A stretch of 64,000 nt of DNA from Acarospora socialis (GCA_025617375.2 JAMYGW020000007.1:124001-188000); one strand, 5' to 3'. Positions 12,687-24,351 are shown, counted from the first letter of the stretch. Translations and numbers: made by a program. The notes: generated by a model from the sequence alone, not told the origin.

Positions 12687-13075
12687 ACGCGTGGTCTAGG
12701 TAACAGATCCGCGTGTACCTCGATTAGGGCATTGCAACGCAAGCACACTGAAAATCAATGAATGCAATCTCCAAGTATACGCAGGCTCCATAGGAACACT
12801 CGAGGACATCATAGCCATGCTTTAGAAAACGCTGTATTATGGTAATACCTTGTAGGACTATAGCTGGTTATGGGGTGGGACATGCCCCGGGAAGACTTGC
12901 CCCGAGTGAATCTCCAGGCCCACGCTTCATCGTTCGCCCGAGTTTCAGTTGCTAGAATTGACCTGCATCAATATGACTACTACTGACTTCATCGTCTTGG
13001 CCTTATTCTTTGTGTTTTGAGATAAGTAAAAAGACCTGACTCAAGACAGGTTGCGTCAGCATTAACACAGCAAGC
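12687..13075. promoter_or_regulatory. Divergent promoter region between MDR and SDR genes
   Basis: 389 bases separate the start codons of two oppositely transcribed dehydrogenase genes. Both promoters must lie here. No specific operator could be assigned by eye. Confidence 0.55.
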
Positions 13076-13969
13076 ATGGCATCCATACACGACCTGTTCT
13101 CGCTCCAGGGCCAGACAGCCCTAGTAACCGGAGGCACCCGCGGCATAGGGCAGGCAATGGCCATCGCTCTGGCCGAAGCCGGTGCAGACATACTGCTCGT
13201 CCAGGTGCGTAGCATTCCCAAGTCCGTCTCGCCACGACTCTAATGGGGCTGAAGTAGAGAAACGAGTCCAACACGGAAACCAAGCGCGTGATCGAACAGC
13301 TCGGTCGCAAAGCAACCGTCTACACAGCCGACCTAGCATCCCAAGACTCGATATCGGCCTTGACTCCGGCTATCCTGAAAGACGGGCATCGCGTGGACGT
13401 CCTGTTGAACTGTGGTGGGATACAGCGGCGATATCCTAGCCATGAATTCCCACTCGAAGACTGGAACGAGGTTCGCAGACTGTCGTCGACACCAAGCGAA
13501 ACCCTAACATCCGCAACCACAGGTCCTTCAAGTGAACCTCACCGCCGTCTTCACGCTCTGCCGCGACATCGGCGCGCACATGCTCTCCACCCCGTCTCTC
13601 TCTCTCTCCTCCCGCAAAGGCGCCATCATCAACGTCGCCTCGCTCCTCTCCTTCCAAGGTGGCATCACCGTGCCCGCCTACGCCGCGTCCAAAGGCGGCG
13701 TGGCGCAGCTGACGAAAGCGCTGTCGAACGAGTGGGCCGGCAAGGGCATCAACGTCAATGCCATTGCGCCGGGCTATGTAGCTACGGAGATGAATACGGC
13801 GTTGATGGAGGATAAGGAGCGGGCGAACAGTATCTTGGGTAGAATACCAGCGGGCAGGTGGGGGCGCCCGGAGGATTTTAGAGGGGTGGTGGTGTTTCTG
13901 GCGAGTAGGGCGAGTGCGTATGTTTCTGGTGAGGTTTTGACGGTTGATGGGGGGTGGATGGGGAGGTGA
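13076..13969 (+). CDS. Short-chain dehydrogenase/reductase (gluconate 5-dehydrogenase / KduD-like)
   Basis: Three exons (13076-13204, 13258-13470, 13523-13969) encode 262 residues. The cofactor motif is [10 protein letters not shown] and NCGG matches the NNAG position. The catalytic serine lies in INVASLLSF and the Tyr/Lys pair in YAASKGG. The C-terminal VDGGWMGR closes the fold. The [14 protein letters not shown] and PGYVATEMN segments resemble 2-deoxy-D-gluconate and 5-keto-D-gluconate reductases, so a ketogluconate reductase role fits the surrounding inositol/glucuronate genes. Family assignment is firm; substrate is inferred from context. Confidence 0.92.
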
Positions 13970-14367
13970 TGGGAGAGATGTGTATACAATATCTGAGGGG
14001 TTTGAGTGGATTGGACAGATCTGCTTCTTACCTGGAATGTGATCTAGGCTCTCTCCCAGCCCTGGCAGGGAGGCAGCAATACGGCCAAAGTACTACCATC
14101 GTCAAACTAGAACTCCGTCGTCTCCCAAAAGGTATCCAAGAGGCAAGGTAAGCTCGAAAGTAGGGATGAGTAAGGTACGAGATAGATTCTGGTAGCAAAA
14201 ACGACCACGGCATGAGCACTTCGTGCTTGGTGATCTGTTATAACAGTGCAAAGTAGACAGCACGCTATCACACGGGTCACCTTCGCATTGTGACCCAAAT
14301 CCTTCTATAGCCATGATAACCCCAACAAATACGTCAATGCCGCTTCAATCTTTTGTGAAGAGATATC
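13970..14367. other. Intergenic region between convergent genes
   Basis: About 400 bases between the 3' ends of the SDR and MIOX genes. No coding evidence; terminators are expected. Confidence 0.5.
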
Positions 14368-15373
14368 CTACCACTTGATCACCTTCTGAGGGAAGAACTC
14401 GTCGATAAGTTCCATGTAGTATGGCTACACGAAATGTCAGAAATAGCGTTGTGATTGGGACTATCCTCAAACATACCTTGAGATCTTCGACTTTGGGTAC
14501 GTCGTCGCTTTTGCTATACAGGTCATAAGGGTTGAACGCACGCACAGCGTCCAGCATCTTCTTGTCGTGCTCGTCCATGAAGTCCATATAAGCACCGGCT
14601 GAGTGCCATGGATAGAACGAGTGGTATCTGATCATGGCCAGGGCTTCATCGGGAAGAGTTGACTGCTCCTTGACGACGTGATAGAGATATTCATCGTGGC
14701 CCCAAGAAAGCATCATGTTGTCCATCCCGCAGCCTGGGCTGTAGATGCCGTGTTTGGTTCCGTAGATCTCGTGGCCGTAGTCGGGATTGTTTTTAAACGT
14801 GTCCGGGTAGATGATGCCCTTGTCGAAAGCACAGCCGACAGGAAAGGTATCGCCCACGACATCCCATTGGCCTTGAGCGTCGAAGAAGAAAAGAAGCTTG
14901 CCCAAGTCGTGAATCAGGCCGGTCAGTTGGAACCATCTAGGTTTACCGTCCCGACGGATGGCTTCGGCGGACTGAAGGAGGTGCTCGATCTGAGAGAGTG
15001 AGGTGTCCGGGTCGGATTCGTCAATGAGAGTATTGAGCTTCTCCATCGCTTGCCAGATGGTCATTTCGGCACGTGTCTTGGAGTGGAAATCATTGCGGGC
15101 TTTCAAATTGTACGCGACGGTCTGCTTTTCGTGCTGCAGGCGGTAGAAGTCTTTGACCCGGTCACATGCCTCCTCGTACTGACGGAACTGCGTCTTGTCC
15201 TTCTCGGCGTTGAACTGAGGTCTCTCATAGATGTCCTTTCCTTCTTGGCTGGATTCTTTCAGCTTGGCTTTGAGGACGTTGACGGTATCGATCTTGTCAG
15301 ACGTCTCCTCCAAAGCCGCGCCGTCCCGTTCGGGATGAAAGACAGTATCAACGATCATCGCTGCGGGTGCCAT
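14368..15373 (-). CDS. MIOX: myo-Inositol oxygenase
   Basis: Di-iron oxygenase that cleaves myo-inositol to D-glucuronate with O2. Exon 1 is 15373-14477 and exon 2 14424-14368, giving 317 residues, the usual size. The HD-domain metal ligands are visible in GLIHDLGKLL, SWGHDEYLYHVV and IRYHSFYPWH. The DNMMLSWGHDEY stretch and the NPYDLYSKS tail are family hallmarks. The last exon encodes only PYYMELIDEFF...KW, which matches the conserved MIOX end. If the 52-nt intron is not removed, the frame stays open to 14345 and gives a different tail. The enzyme is soluble and probably cytosolic. It anchors the catabolic interpretation of the cluster. Confidence 0.96.
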
Positions 15374-16164
15374 TTCAGAATCCTTTGCGATATGAATATA
15401 GACAAAAGCAGCAGCAGCTGAGTATAGAACAGATACGATGAAAGAAATGGGCTACGCCGATAACATAACCTCAAGTTGTCTTAATACATCTTATATTGAT
15501 GTCGATACTCCCATTAATGCGACGACATCTAAACATAGAGCTCAACACAACAAAACATTAATATTCGCTTTGACATGTGTCACACCCCGAGACTGCTGAT
15601 CCAACAGTCCCTGGCATACCTGCAGCCAGAGAGGCAGTAATCGGACATTGCTAGCTTGCCCGTCCAGCAGGTCATCCATGGGAAAAACAACTCCCAGTTT
15701 AGGAAGTACATGCAGTGTTCCGCTCGGATCTGCACACCCACAACAGTGGTTGTGGGTCATCATAGATCTCACAACCTGCGTAGAAGTCTTGGTCAAGCTC
15801 GCGGGACTGAGTTACACCGAAGTTGCCGACACCACAAGCGGAGTCAGGTCCTGCCCCACGGCTTCAATAGGGTACGGGTCCCGTAGCTCTCCCGCATAGG
15901 CGAGAATAACCAAGTTCGAATATCATCACGCAATTCATATGGAAAATCCAGTCCCGATTCATTCTCTTTTGACGATTTACACCCAAGGCAATTGCTGGCA
16001 ATGTTGTCGTCAGGGGACGTGTCTTTGACCTTAGCCCAGATCAGGTGCATTTGACCATAGCAACTGAAGGTCATGTCCGGGCACTGGAGCCATGGTAGCA
16101 AGAAAGCTGTTGCTGTATTCTTCCGATGCGCTCTGATAATTGAAGAGTAAGGTGAGGGTTAAGA
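15374..16164. other. Intergenic region left of the TIR element
   Basis: About 790 bases upstream of MIOX. Short frames of 60-85 codons exist on both strands, but none has recognisable motifs. It should include the MIOX promoter. Confidence 0.45.
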
Positions 16165-17253
16165 CCAGGATGTGTCTGGACAGGACAATCGGACAGGACC
16201 TACTAACCAAATCAAGCATGGAGGAAGGGGTAATGCAGACCTAGATTTTAGTTAGTAGGCTAGTTATTAGACTGTTATCTAGGCTTGGAATAGTGAATAT
16301 CTGTCTCACCGCTATTGCGGAGTTAGGGCACACTTGGGGAATGAAAACGTATATAACTAACAGCACATAGAAACTCGTAGGCACTATTAGAACAATTTAC
16401 TATATAGACTACATACAAGATGGATCTAAATATGTCATTCTATGCTATAATTGCCCCTGAAGTCGATGAGTGTTATGGTTATACCCTAGCCTATTCGCTT
16501 AGGCCTTATATAACTTCCGCACAGTAGCTAGAGTAAAACAACAACAGACTTACACATACACTTGATTCAGATAGCCACGGCTCTGACTTACATACTAATT
16601 ACTATATGGCATTGAGCCCAATAGATCTCTACTGAGGACTTAACTTCTCGTCGTGAGTATTGCACTCCTGACAATGAGTTGTAGCCCCACCCCTTTCCTT
16701 TCTCCTCTTCCTCCCACTTCCTTTATTGGTCCCCCCCCCCCCACCCCTCCCCCCTCTTACCTCTTACCTCTACACAACAACCCTCCAACAAGCATGAATT
16801 GATCCTTCAGGCATGCATCGAGGCCCATGGTCAAGAAGAAGATGGATGAGAAGATGAGGAAGAAGAAGGCAGCAAGAGCAGTAAGGGCAGTGAGAACAGT
16901 AAGGACAGCGACAGCAAGGACAATCAAGGCTGTGAAGGAAACAGCAAATGAAGCAGTGAGGGTGGCAACAGTGAGGTAGGCAGTAGCAAGGGCAAAGAAA
17001 GCAAGGAAAACAGTGACTCCACAGTCAATGGCGACAGTGAGGTTGAGGAAGGGAAAGAGGACGTTTCGCAGCTAGGTAGTTTCGGGGTATGAAATTGAAT
17101 TCCTGTTACCTATACGGAGTTCACAGTAATTGGATGGGAAAACTTAGTCTTGCATGGGCCCCATGCCAGTCACACACTTGATATATTAGTAACAGCAGTT
17201 GCTTTATTTGGTTAATAAGTCCTGTCCGATTGACCTGTCCGGAGACATCCTGG
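16165..17253. mobile_element. Non-autonomous DNA element with 53-bp terminal inverted repeats
   Basis: The 53 bases at 16165-16217 and the reverse complement of 17201-17253 match at about 47 positions. Both begin CCAGGATGT and both contain AATCGGACAGGAC followed by AACCAAAT. The internal 1 kb has no transposase-like frame. It is AT-rich on the left, holds a poly-C run near 16731-16755 and a long purine-rich AAG/CAG-type stretch near 16830-17060. A clean target-site duplication could not be identified. It is most like a MITE or an internally deleted Class II transposon. It lies between MIOX and the aldo-keto reductase, ending 107 bases before the latter's start codon. Confidence 0.75.
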
Positions 17254-17359
17254 GCAAAGAGTGACTGTGATCAGAGTTGGACGTGCTTCAAGAGCGTGTA
17301 TCCTCTCACCTGCTCATCAGTAGGACTTTAAGGATCACCATCTGCGACTACATCCTGTA

Positions 17360-18568
17360 ATGGCAGACACCTTGTTCAAGCTGAACACTGGGGCATCCAT
17401 TCCCGCTTTGGGATTGGGTGAGAGGATCGACCCGGTATTATTGAGCCCTACTTATATCTTCTACAGGAACATTGCAGTCCGCGCAAGGCCAGGTAAAGAA
17501 AGCCGTCAGCCACGCTCTGGCATCAGGCTACAAGCACATTGACTGCGCCTATGTATACGGCAACGAGGACGAGGTTGGAGAAGGATTGAAAGAGAGCTTC
17601 GAGTCTGGCGCAGTCAAGCGGAAGGATATCTTCGTGACGACGAAGCTATGGTACGTTGGAACCCTACAGGCTCGACCCTGTCCACGACAGCGGGACTTCG
17701 TAGCGTGCTGATGGCATGGAGTGTAGGTGCACCTACCACTCTCGAGTAGAGGAGAATCTCGACATGAGTCTGCGCAGCCTAGGCCTGGATTACGTCGACC
17801 TCTACCTGATGCACTGGCCGTGTCCCATGAACCCGAACGGTCCGTTCCAGACCACCTCTCCCTACGCAGAACCCGCAGACTCACACCCCAACAGGCAATG
17901 ATCCCAAGTACCCCAAGCGCCCCGACGGTAGCTGCGACCTCGACGCCTCCTGAACGCACATCCAAACCTACCAGCAAATGGAACGCCTGCTGCAAACGGG
18001 CAAAGTGAAAGCGATCGGGGTCGCCAACTACAGCGTGCGATTCCTGCAGGAGCTCCTCCCACACGTCGCCGTCATGCCGGCCGTCAACCAGATCGAAAAC
18101 CACCCGTACCTGCCACAGCAAGGCATTGTTGATTTCTGCAGGGAAAAAGGGATCCATATCACGGCGTACAGTCCGCTGGGCAGTTCGGGAAGTCCGCTGC
18201 TGCAGGACGAGCGCGTTGGAGAGGTCGCGAGGAAACATGGCGTGCCGGCGAGCGCGGTGCCGTTGAGCTACCACAGTATGTCCTTCCCCTGCCCCAGGAC
18301 ATTCCGTGCATGAGTCAGTACGCACTTTGCAGGCTCCACTGTCACTGCTATCGCTGTTGCTATCGCTAACCTCTCCTACGCAGTCACGCGCGGAAGCTCC
18401 GTGCTCGCCAAATCCGTGACTCCCTCGCGGATTGACGAGAACAGGAGGCTGGTGAAGCTCGACGGCAGCGACATGGCAGCGCTGGAGAAGATCCACGTTG
18501 AGAAGGGCGTCAAGCGGTTCGTAAATCTGGATTTCGGCGTCGACTTCGGGTTTCCGGATAAGCAGTGA
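17360..18568 (+). pseudogene. Aldo-keto reductase with an in-frame stop codon (D-glucuronate/aldose reductase type)
   Basis: Exons 17360-17417, 17467-17650, 17727-17839, 17895-18275 and 18384-18568 join in phase to 307 codons. Codon 138 (17951-17953) is TGA. Its context DLDAS-stop-THIQTYQQMERLL matches the family's DxSWxHxQTWxQME, so a tryptophan is expected there. The AKR tetrad is otherwise present: Asp/Tyr in [11 protein letters not shown], Lys in VTTKLW and His in LMHWP. NADP-binding residues lie near AKSVTPSRI. No alternative intron removes the stop in frame. In the cluster it would reduce D-glucuronate to L-gulonate. It may be a decayed gene, or the stop may be a base-call error; downstream codons look unrelaxed. 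Confidence 0.8.
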
Positions 18569-19161
18569 TGGTAGTTTGGTTACGCCCTTGCTTGTAGTAG
18601 TTAAATAGGAGGTATCATGAAGACACGTTTTCTTGTGCTATTCATCCCTGTCGGGGTACGGGGTTGAGAAATGAATTGTTTTCTCAAAAGGAACTGGCTC
18701 TCAATAATTTCGCCTAGAAGGACTTCTGTTCTTCATTGTCGGGCTCCGTCACCCAAATGGCTGTCGGAGAATTCACTTGTCAACCCTGATATCTTAATGA
18801 TCGCCTGGCGTAGTGTGGACGAAGTAATAGTTTGAAAATCAGGAGTCTCGTAGATCCATGTAGGAAGCGTTCATTGATATTTGGGTAGGCGTATTCGCCA
18901 CGGCTAGATGGAACTGTCGAAGGGCACGGGTTTTGCCAGGATGTGAGATCTATGACTTCACGGTACCGTATTGGATGAAAGTTGAAGACGAGATCATTGA
19001 AATCTCATCTCGGTTGGCTAACACCAAACGCGCCCTCGCCGTGATGATAGACTCCGCGCGGTAAATCCAAACATATACACAGATATCAAGCGTACGGTGA
19101 AGGAATGCAAGAACCGCTCCAAGACCCTCGCGCGATGATCCATGTCCCAAAACGAGAGATT
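18569..19161. other. Intergenic region between convergent genes
   Basis: About 590 bases between the ends of the reductase and transporter genes. No coding evidence. Confidence 0.5.
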
Positions 19162-20860
19162 CTAAACCTTCATTTCCGCATTATCCTGCACAGCCAACTT
19201 TTTACTGAGCTTAGCCTGCTTCTGCAACTCCCTGGCGCGCTTCACGCCGAAGCCGTGCTGGAAGATCTCGCGGATGTCCTCGGGCGTCATGCCCTTGACT
19301 TCGGGATAGCAGAAATAGACGGCGATCCAGCCGAAAAAGCAGATCGCGGCGTAGAAGCCGAAGGCGCCGCTGGGGGTTGTGTTTTCCATCTGGGTCAAGA
19401 AGGTGCTGGCGACGATGACGTTGGAACCCCAGCAGGTGCAGGTCAGCATCATGGTTCCGAGGGCCCGGATCTCCATGGGGAAGAATTCGGAAGAGAGCCA
19501 AGCCGTGTTACCCATGCCAGAGGAGTAGAATGCGACGTAAACAACCATGCAGACGAGAACGACATCGGCGGGCCAGCCGACCTTGGCGTCGACGAGGGTG
19601 AGATCGTGGTGGACCGGGATCCAGTGGAAACAGACGGCGGCGAGGGCGAGGAAGAGAGCCATCGCCCACATGGTGCAGAGAAGAATTCTTCGACGCCCGA
19701 TTCGGTCCACGAGCATGAGATTGACCGAAGTAAAGACAAAGTTGGTCCCTGCGATTATGGTTCCCACAGCAACAGGGTTGGAGAAACCGACGATGCCGAA
19801 GAGGGTGGAGGAGTAGTACATGAGAGAGTTGAAGCCACCAAGCTGAGAGATAGCCATCAGACCACATGCCGCAATCAATGCTCGAAGATTGCTCGGTACG
19901 ACGTATAGCCGTTTAAGGAGCCAGAAGGTGGATTTGCCCTCGACCGCTCGCTTCGCTTCGTTGACGTGTTAGGTGATATGCTGGACTTTCTGTTGAACCT
20001 GAAGTGGTGTTCCGTTGGGGAAAATTCGAGCAATGACCCTCTCCGCCTGATCGTATTTACCATGGTAAACCAACTGACGTGGTGACTCCGGGCAAAGGGG
20101 GAGCAGGCAGATGAGGACGATTGCGGGTACGGCTCCAATCGCCACCATCGCGCGCCACCCATGATTCACCTTGGCGAGAGCAGCGCCAATGCCATAAGAA
20201 ACAAGTTGACCTCCAGTGATGGACCTAGAAAACGATCACGTCAACGCCCAAACCGGGAGACGAGCTTCAGGGAGATACTAACATGTTGTCGAGCCCAATC
20301 ATGCGGCCTCGATATCTAGCAGGAGCGACTTCGGCAATGTAAAGGGGAACGATCATGGCAGCAGAGCCAACACCGAGACCAACGATTAGATGGCCGACGG
20401 TCATTTGAGCCACCGAGTATGCAGCCGCCTGAAGGACGGCACCGACAATGAACAAAGCGCAACCCATGTAGATTGCACCCTTCCGGCCGAATCGATCAGC
20501 GGTCATGCCAGCTGCGATTGCGCCGAAAAAGGCGCCGCCAGAGGTGATTGACGTGATCAATTCCTTCTCGCCGGCGCTGAGCTCATGTCCCAGATCGCTG
20601 AAGAGATAGACCAAGACGGCGGAGATAATACCAGTGTCGTATCTAGACAACAAGTCAGATTGAAGGTCGTCGTCCCCGATGAATTCGACTGACCCAAACA
20701 GCATGCCACCGATGGCAGCGGTGATGGAGATCAGCCATGAGAATTTCCCGGTCTCGGTGGTTTCGATAGAGTCGAGGGCGTCGAGTTCAGGGTTGGCGCG
20801 ATTCTCGACATGAACAGCTGCCACCTTCTCCCCAAGACTGGTAATACTGTTGTTCCTCAT
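19162..20860 (-). pseudogene. MFS sugar/myo-inositol-type transporter with an in-frame stop codon
   Basis: Exons 20860-20694, 20642-20283 and 20224-19162 give 530 codons of a twelve-helix sugar-porter. Motifs in order are GGMLFGYDTGIISAVLV, DRFGRKGAIYMG, PLYIAEVAPARYRGRM, PESPRQLVYHG, QLGGFNSLMYYSSTL, DRIGRRR and PMEIRALGT. The first helix and the long C-terminal half resemble fungal inositol (ITR-type) carriers. Codon 261 (19971-19969) is TAA, in the cytosolic central loop. The same frame continues immediately with HVNEAKRAVEGKSTFWLLKRLYVVPSN, a conserved loop segment, so this is a single nonsense change without frameshift. No good splice pair removes it. Context suggests inositol uptake feeding MIOX. 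Confidence 0.82.
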
Positions 20861-22012
20861 GATAAAATGTTCTCGGATTCTTCGTCAGGAACCCGAAGAG
20901 AGGGTCGGATGGTGGTGGAGAGAGGAACGGGGGTTATGGGAGATATGCGGAGGAGCTCCATCTGAGATTATATACCTTAGACCTGACGTCTCTGGCGGTT
21001 CTCTGCATTAGATCATGTCGCATCGTGGATCTTCCCCAGATTCGAGATCGCTTGACGTGATTGAACGATATATGTTGGCTCTGTGGTCGAGCCTCTAGAA
21101 CACCACGGGTTTGCTCAAAGGGCATGCAGGGTACCTGGAACATGAGGTCTGTACGGAGTACATTTGGCGGTATCTATTCGGCATTTCATTCTGCCGGCAG
21201 AGCTGTTCCGGATCATCTGATCGATGGCAGAGTAAGGCAATAATACGAAAAGAGTGGAAAGGCTACTATCAGAGTTAACGTAGCCGAGGATTCCCCGGAT
21301 TCATTTAACTTGGAACTCCACGTGCCAAGCAAATCCATCCACCCAGACAGAGACCGAGAAACCCGGTGGTTCTAAGTGTGAAGCAATGCTCAAGGAAGGT
21401 AAGGTAGGGAATCTCTGCAAGACGTAAGGTATAAGGTAGGTAAGGTATGCACTCTATTATGAGTACATTCTGCATGAGAGGAGACCTTAAGCTGGAATTG
21501 TGTAAGGGCTTCTAGCTAGGGCAGGAGAAAGATGAGAGGAAGGAAGGAAGCTAAGGTAGGGTAGGTAAACATCTCCGCTCTTGGCAGCTTACCCCGCAGC
21601 CGTGTGGATGTCATGTCTTAATCAATTTTTAGCGCACCTGCCAGGAAGGTCAAAAGGGATCTGTTTCTCTCTTTCATTGTGATGCACAGTATCATCGGAA
21701 CTTCTTCAGTGATAATAATCATCATCGTTATGATTACTCGTTTCAGTCGTGCAGTCATCCAGAACCCGAGCCACTGAAAACTCAATTTTGTACATGTCAA
21801 CTTCCAGGACGAAAACAGGATGGTCAGTTCATATCTTTAGCCCCGTTCCGCTGTCTTCCATCTTAGGGTCTAGACTGAATTAACCAACGGCTGTACTTGA
21901 TTCGTAGTCAAGGATGTCGTGGTAATATCATACCTGTTGTGGACAGCCGTCTTGCCGTTATTAGGGCTTCGACCGTCTAGCTGCTGACACAGGTTTCGTC
22001 TGAACTGAGCAG
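20861..22012. promoter_or_regulatory. Divergent intergenic region with AAGGTA-type motif cluster
   Basis: About 1.15 kb between the transporter and a regulator gene read in opposite directions. At 21396-21570 the sequence contains repeated AAGGTA/GGTAGGTAAGG units, a pattern also seen upstream of the PKS-NRPS. No gene is supported. The missing first exon of the regulator could lie here but was not found. Confidence 0.5.
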
Positions 22013-24351
22013 TTCGCCATCTCAAATGTGAGTGTACATCATTCCCCTCCTCGTTCCCTTCATCCCAGAAGCGTCATGTTATGGCTAAACTGCCCTTGTA
22101 GGCGACGAAGGCACTGCAGCATGTGCTCGATGCCAGCAGGCCGGTCGTGAATGCATTAGGGGGTACAACATTAGATTCCGCTATGTTTCTCAATCGAGGT
22201 ACGAAGTACCATCCAATGCCCACTCTACCGGGGCTCAAGGTTGACACTCTTGCAACAGCAAGGATCTTGATTCCGGGACCAGGTGCGATTATCAGTTCGC
22301 AGAAGATCAAGCATGGCCGCGAGTTTCGGACGACCGTAAGTTCTGCAACACGTCATACGAAAGTGAGTTGGGGCTAAGTGCACTGTTACTTGGGTAGTGA
22401 TATTCTTGGATGAGACAGAGGGTCTGGTCAGAATATACGACAGAGAGTGGCAATGCCACGCAGAAGAGAACAGCCCTACCCACATTGTGCCCGGCATTGT
22501 CAGCCCTCTCCCATCAGAGGTCGCATCGCCGGAGGGTTTTCGTGTATCGGCCTCACCGATTACGTCGTCCGCTCTGCCAAATCGGCAGTCTCGTCCGTCC
22601 GCTGTTGATACTTCCGTTTCACGTCACAAGCGCCGCAAGACTGCCGAGTCTTTCGATCACCTCGGCTTTTCTAGTCTGACCTCACCCGTTGTTGAGCGCT
22701 CGGATTTCCTTGCACAATATACGCCAACCACTTCCCATCATAGCGCAGCCTTTCCGATATCGCCAAGTAGTGTTAGATACGGCCCTACTTCCGGAGGGAA
22801 TTGTGCAGCAAGCGGCTACATTCGATTATCAGCAGCAGGTCGATGCTGACCAAGTTGATGTGGGTGCGAGTTATGCTACATCATCCGAAGTTCAATCTCC
22901 GACATACTTGGAGCTACCAGCGTGGCCGTTGACCGACATACGAGAAGCTCGTCTGATGCGGTACTTCGTTGACCACCTATCAACGTGGGTATGTCCAGGC
23001 CAAGAGCATAGAGACAGCCTAAGCTCAGTCTATAAGCATTCACACTCGACTAACTTTAACACGTACGATACCAGTTTGATCTATGCGATCCAGAAAGACA
23101 CTTTGCGCTCGTCGTTCCTCAGCGCGCCGCTCTTTGCCCTACGTTACTAAATGCGGTTTTCGCCGTATCTGCCAGACATCTAAATCGAATCAGCAGTTAT
23201 GACCCGTATGCTGCCGATCGATACTACAACAAGTGTCTCAACCACCTTCAGGCAGTTGTCTATGACACGCAGGCGATTCTGGATGAAAACCTACTCGCCG
23301 CTACCGTGATTCTTCGCTTTTTGGAGGAAGTAGATGGTACGCTATTGAGACGAGCAGCTTGACACAACCTTCCCGTTTATTCATTTTCTCTATTTCTGAC
23401 TTGCAAACTAACAATCTCCTTTTATTGCAGTTCCACTATCCGGGGCAGACACGGAGTCTCATCTAGTCGGCACCAATGCTCTGATAAGTGCCCAGGAACG
23501 AACATCAGTCAGTTCCGGTCTTCGCAGAGCGGCGTTCTGGGTAGGTCTACGTCAAGAGATCTACATCTCCTTCGTCAACCAACGGTCCGTGCAATCGAAC
23601 CTGGACCGAAGCAACATCGATCGATCGTTCGATCCGACAGACGACTGCACCTGGGCGAATCGAATCGTGGTGCATTGTGCGGAGGTGCTGAACTTCTGTT
23701 TCGGCGACACTGACCACACGGTCCGGAGGTGGGCGGAGCTGAAAGACTACCATCAACAGTGGGTCAAGGCCGTACCGGGAAGCTTCTCGCCCATCTATTT
23801 CCAGGAACCGGAGAAGGGGAAGGGGGAAGTATTTCCGCAGATCTGGCATATTGGCGACAGCCATGGTTCGTCTGAGTACCTATCTTTATACTTTGTCAGC
23901 AGCAACACTAAGAATCCAGTTACCGGAATCCAACACTACATCCTCTCTATGATCCTCCTAGCTGTCTACAACCCGCGCCTGCCCCGTCTCGGGCCTGGCC
24001 AGAAAGCAGCTCTGCTTGCCGTCGACGACGAGGTCAAGACCAACATCCGCTCGCTGTGCGGGATGGCCTTGTCGAATCGGAAGACGCCTCCGCATATGAT
24101 CACCGCTTGCATGGGCATCTCCATGTGTGAGTCACGACCATCCTTGGGTCAAACGATCTCGCATCTTGCGAGGGGGTGGCTTGATGGGTGACTGACTGTG
24201 ATCGCTCATAATAGGCGGAGAGAGATTTACAGAGCGTGTGGAACAGGACGCTCTGCTCGACATCCTGGTGCAGACGGAACGAGAAAACGCGTGGCCGACA
24301 ACTGCGGCTCAGAGACAGTTGAAGGAAGCTTGGGGTTGGGAGAATGGGTGA
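22013..24351 (+). CDS. Fungal-specific transcription factor (fungal_trans_2 type) with incomplete zinc cluster
   Basis: Multi-exon gene, 5' end unresolved. Readable exons are 22013-22027, 22102-22198, 22259-22335, 22398 to about 22988, 23075-23336, 23431-23865, 23920-24126 and 24215-24351. The first two join to HLKCDEGTAACARCQQAGREC, the second half of a Zn2Cys6 cluster. The expected upstream C-x2-C half was not found in the 300 bases before it. A serine-rich linker with a basic RHKRRK patch follows. The regulatory domain includes PLTDIREARLMRYFVDH, LLNAVFAVSARHLNR and a conserved C-terminus. Between about 22755 and 22810 the frame shifts by one; a 37-nt intron could explain it but is unusually short. 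It could regulate the inositol block or the P450 beside it, or be decaying. Confidence 0.7.

Noticed and set aside
17549-18496. 315-codon minus-strand frame over the aldo-keto reductase
   Set aside because: Antisense to well-supported AKR exons and crosses their introns; no motif.
19105-19908. 267-codon plus-strand frame over the transporter
   Set aside because: Antisense shadow of conserved MFS coding sequence, His/Glu/Gly-rich without family features.
19969-19971. RIP as the cause of both premature stops
   Set aside because: The transporter stop could be CpA to TpA, but the AKR change TGG to TGA is not in the usual RIP context, and neither gene shows widespread C-to-T change.
22772-22808. 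37-nt intron that would repair the regulator frame
   Set aside because: Shorter than other introns in the window (45 nt or more) with a poor donor; kept only as one possibility beside an indel.
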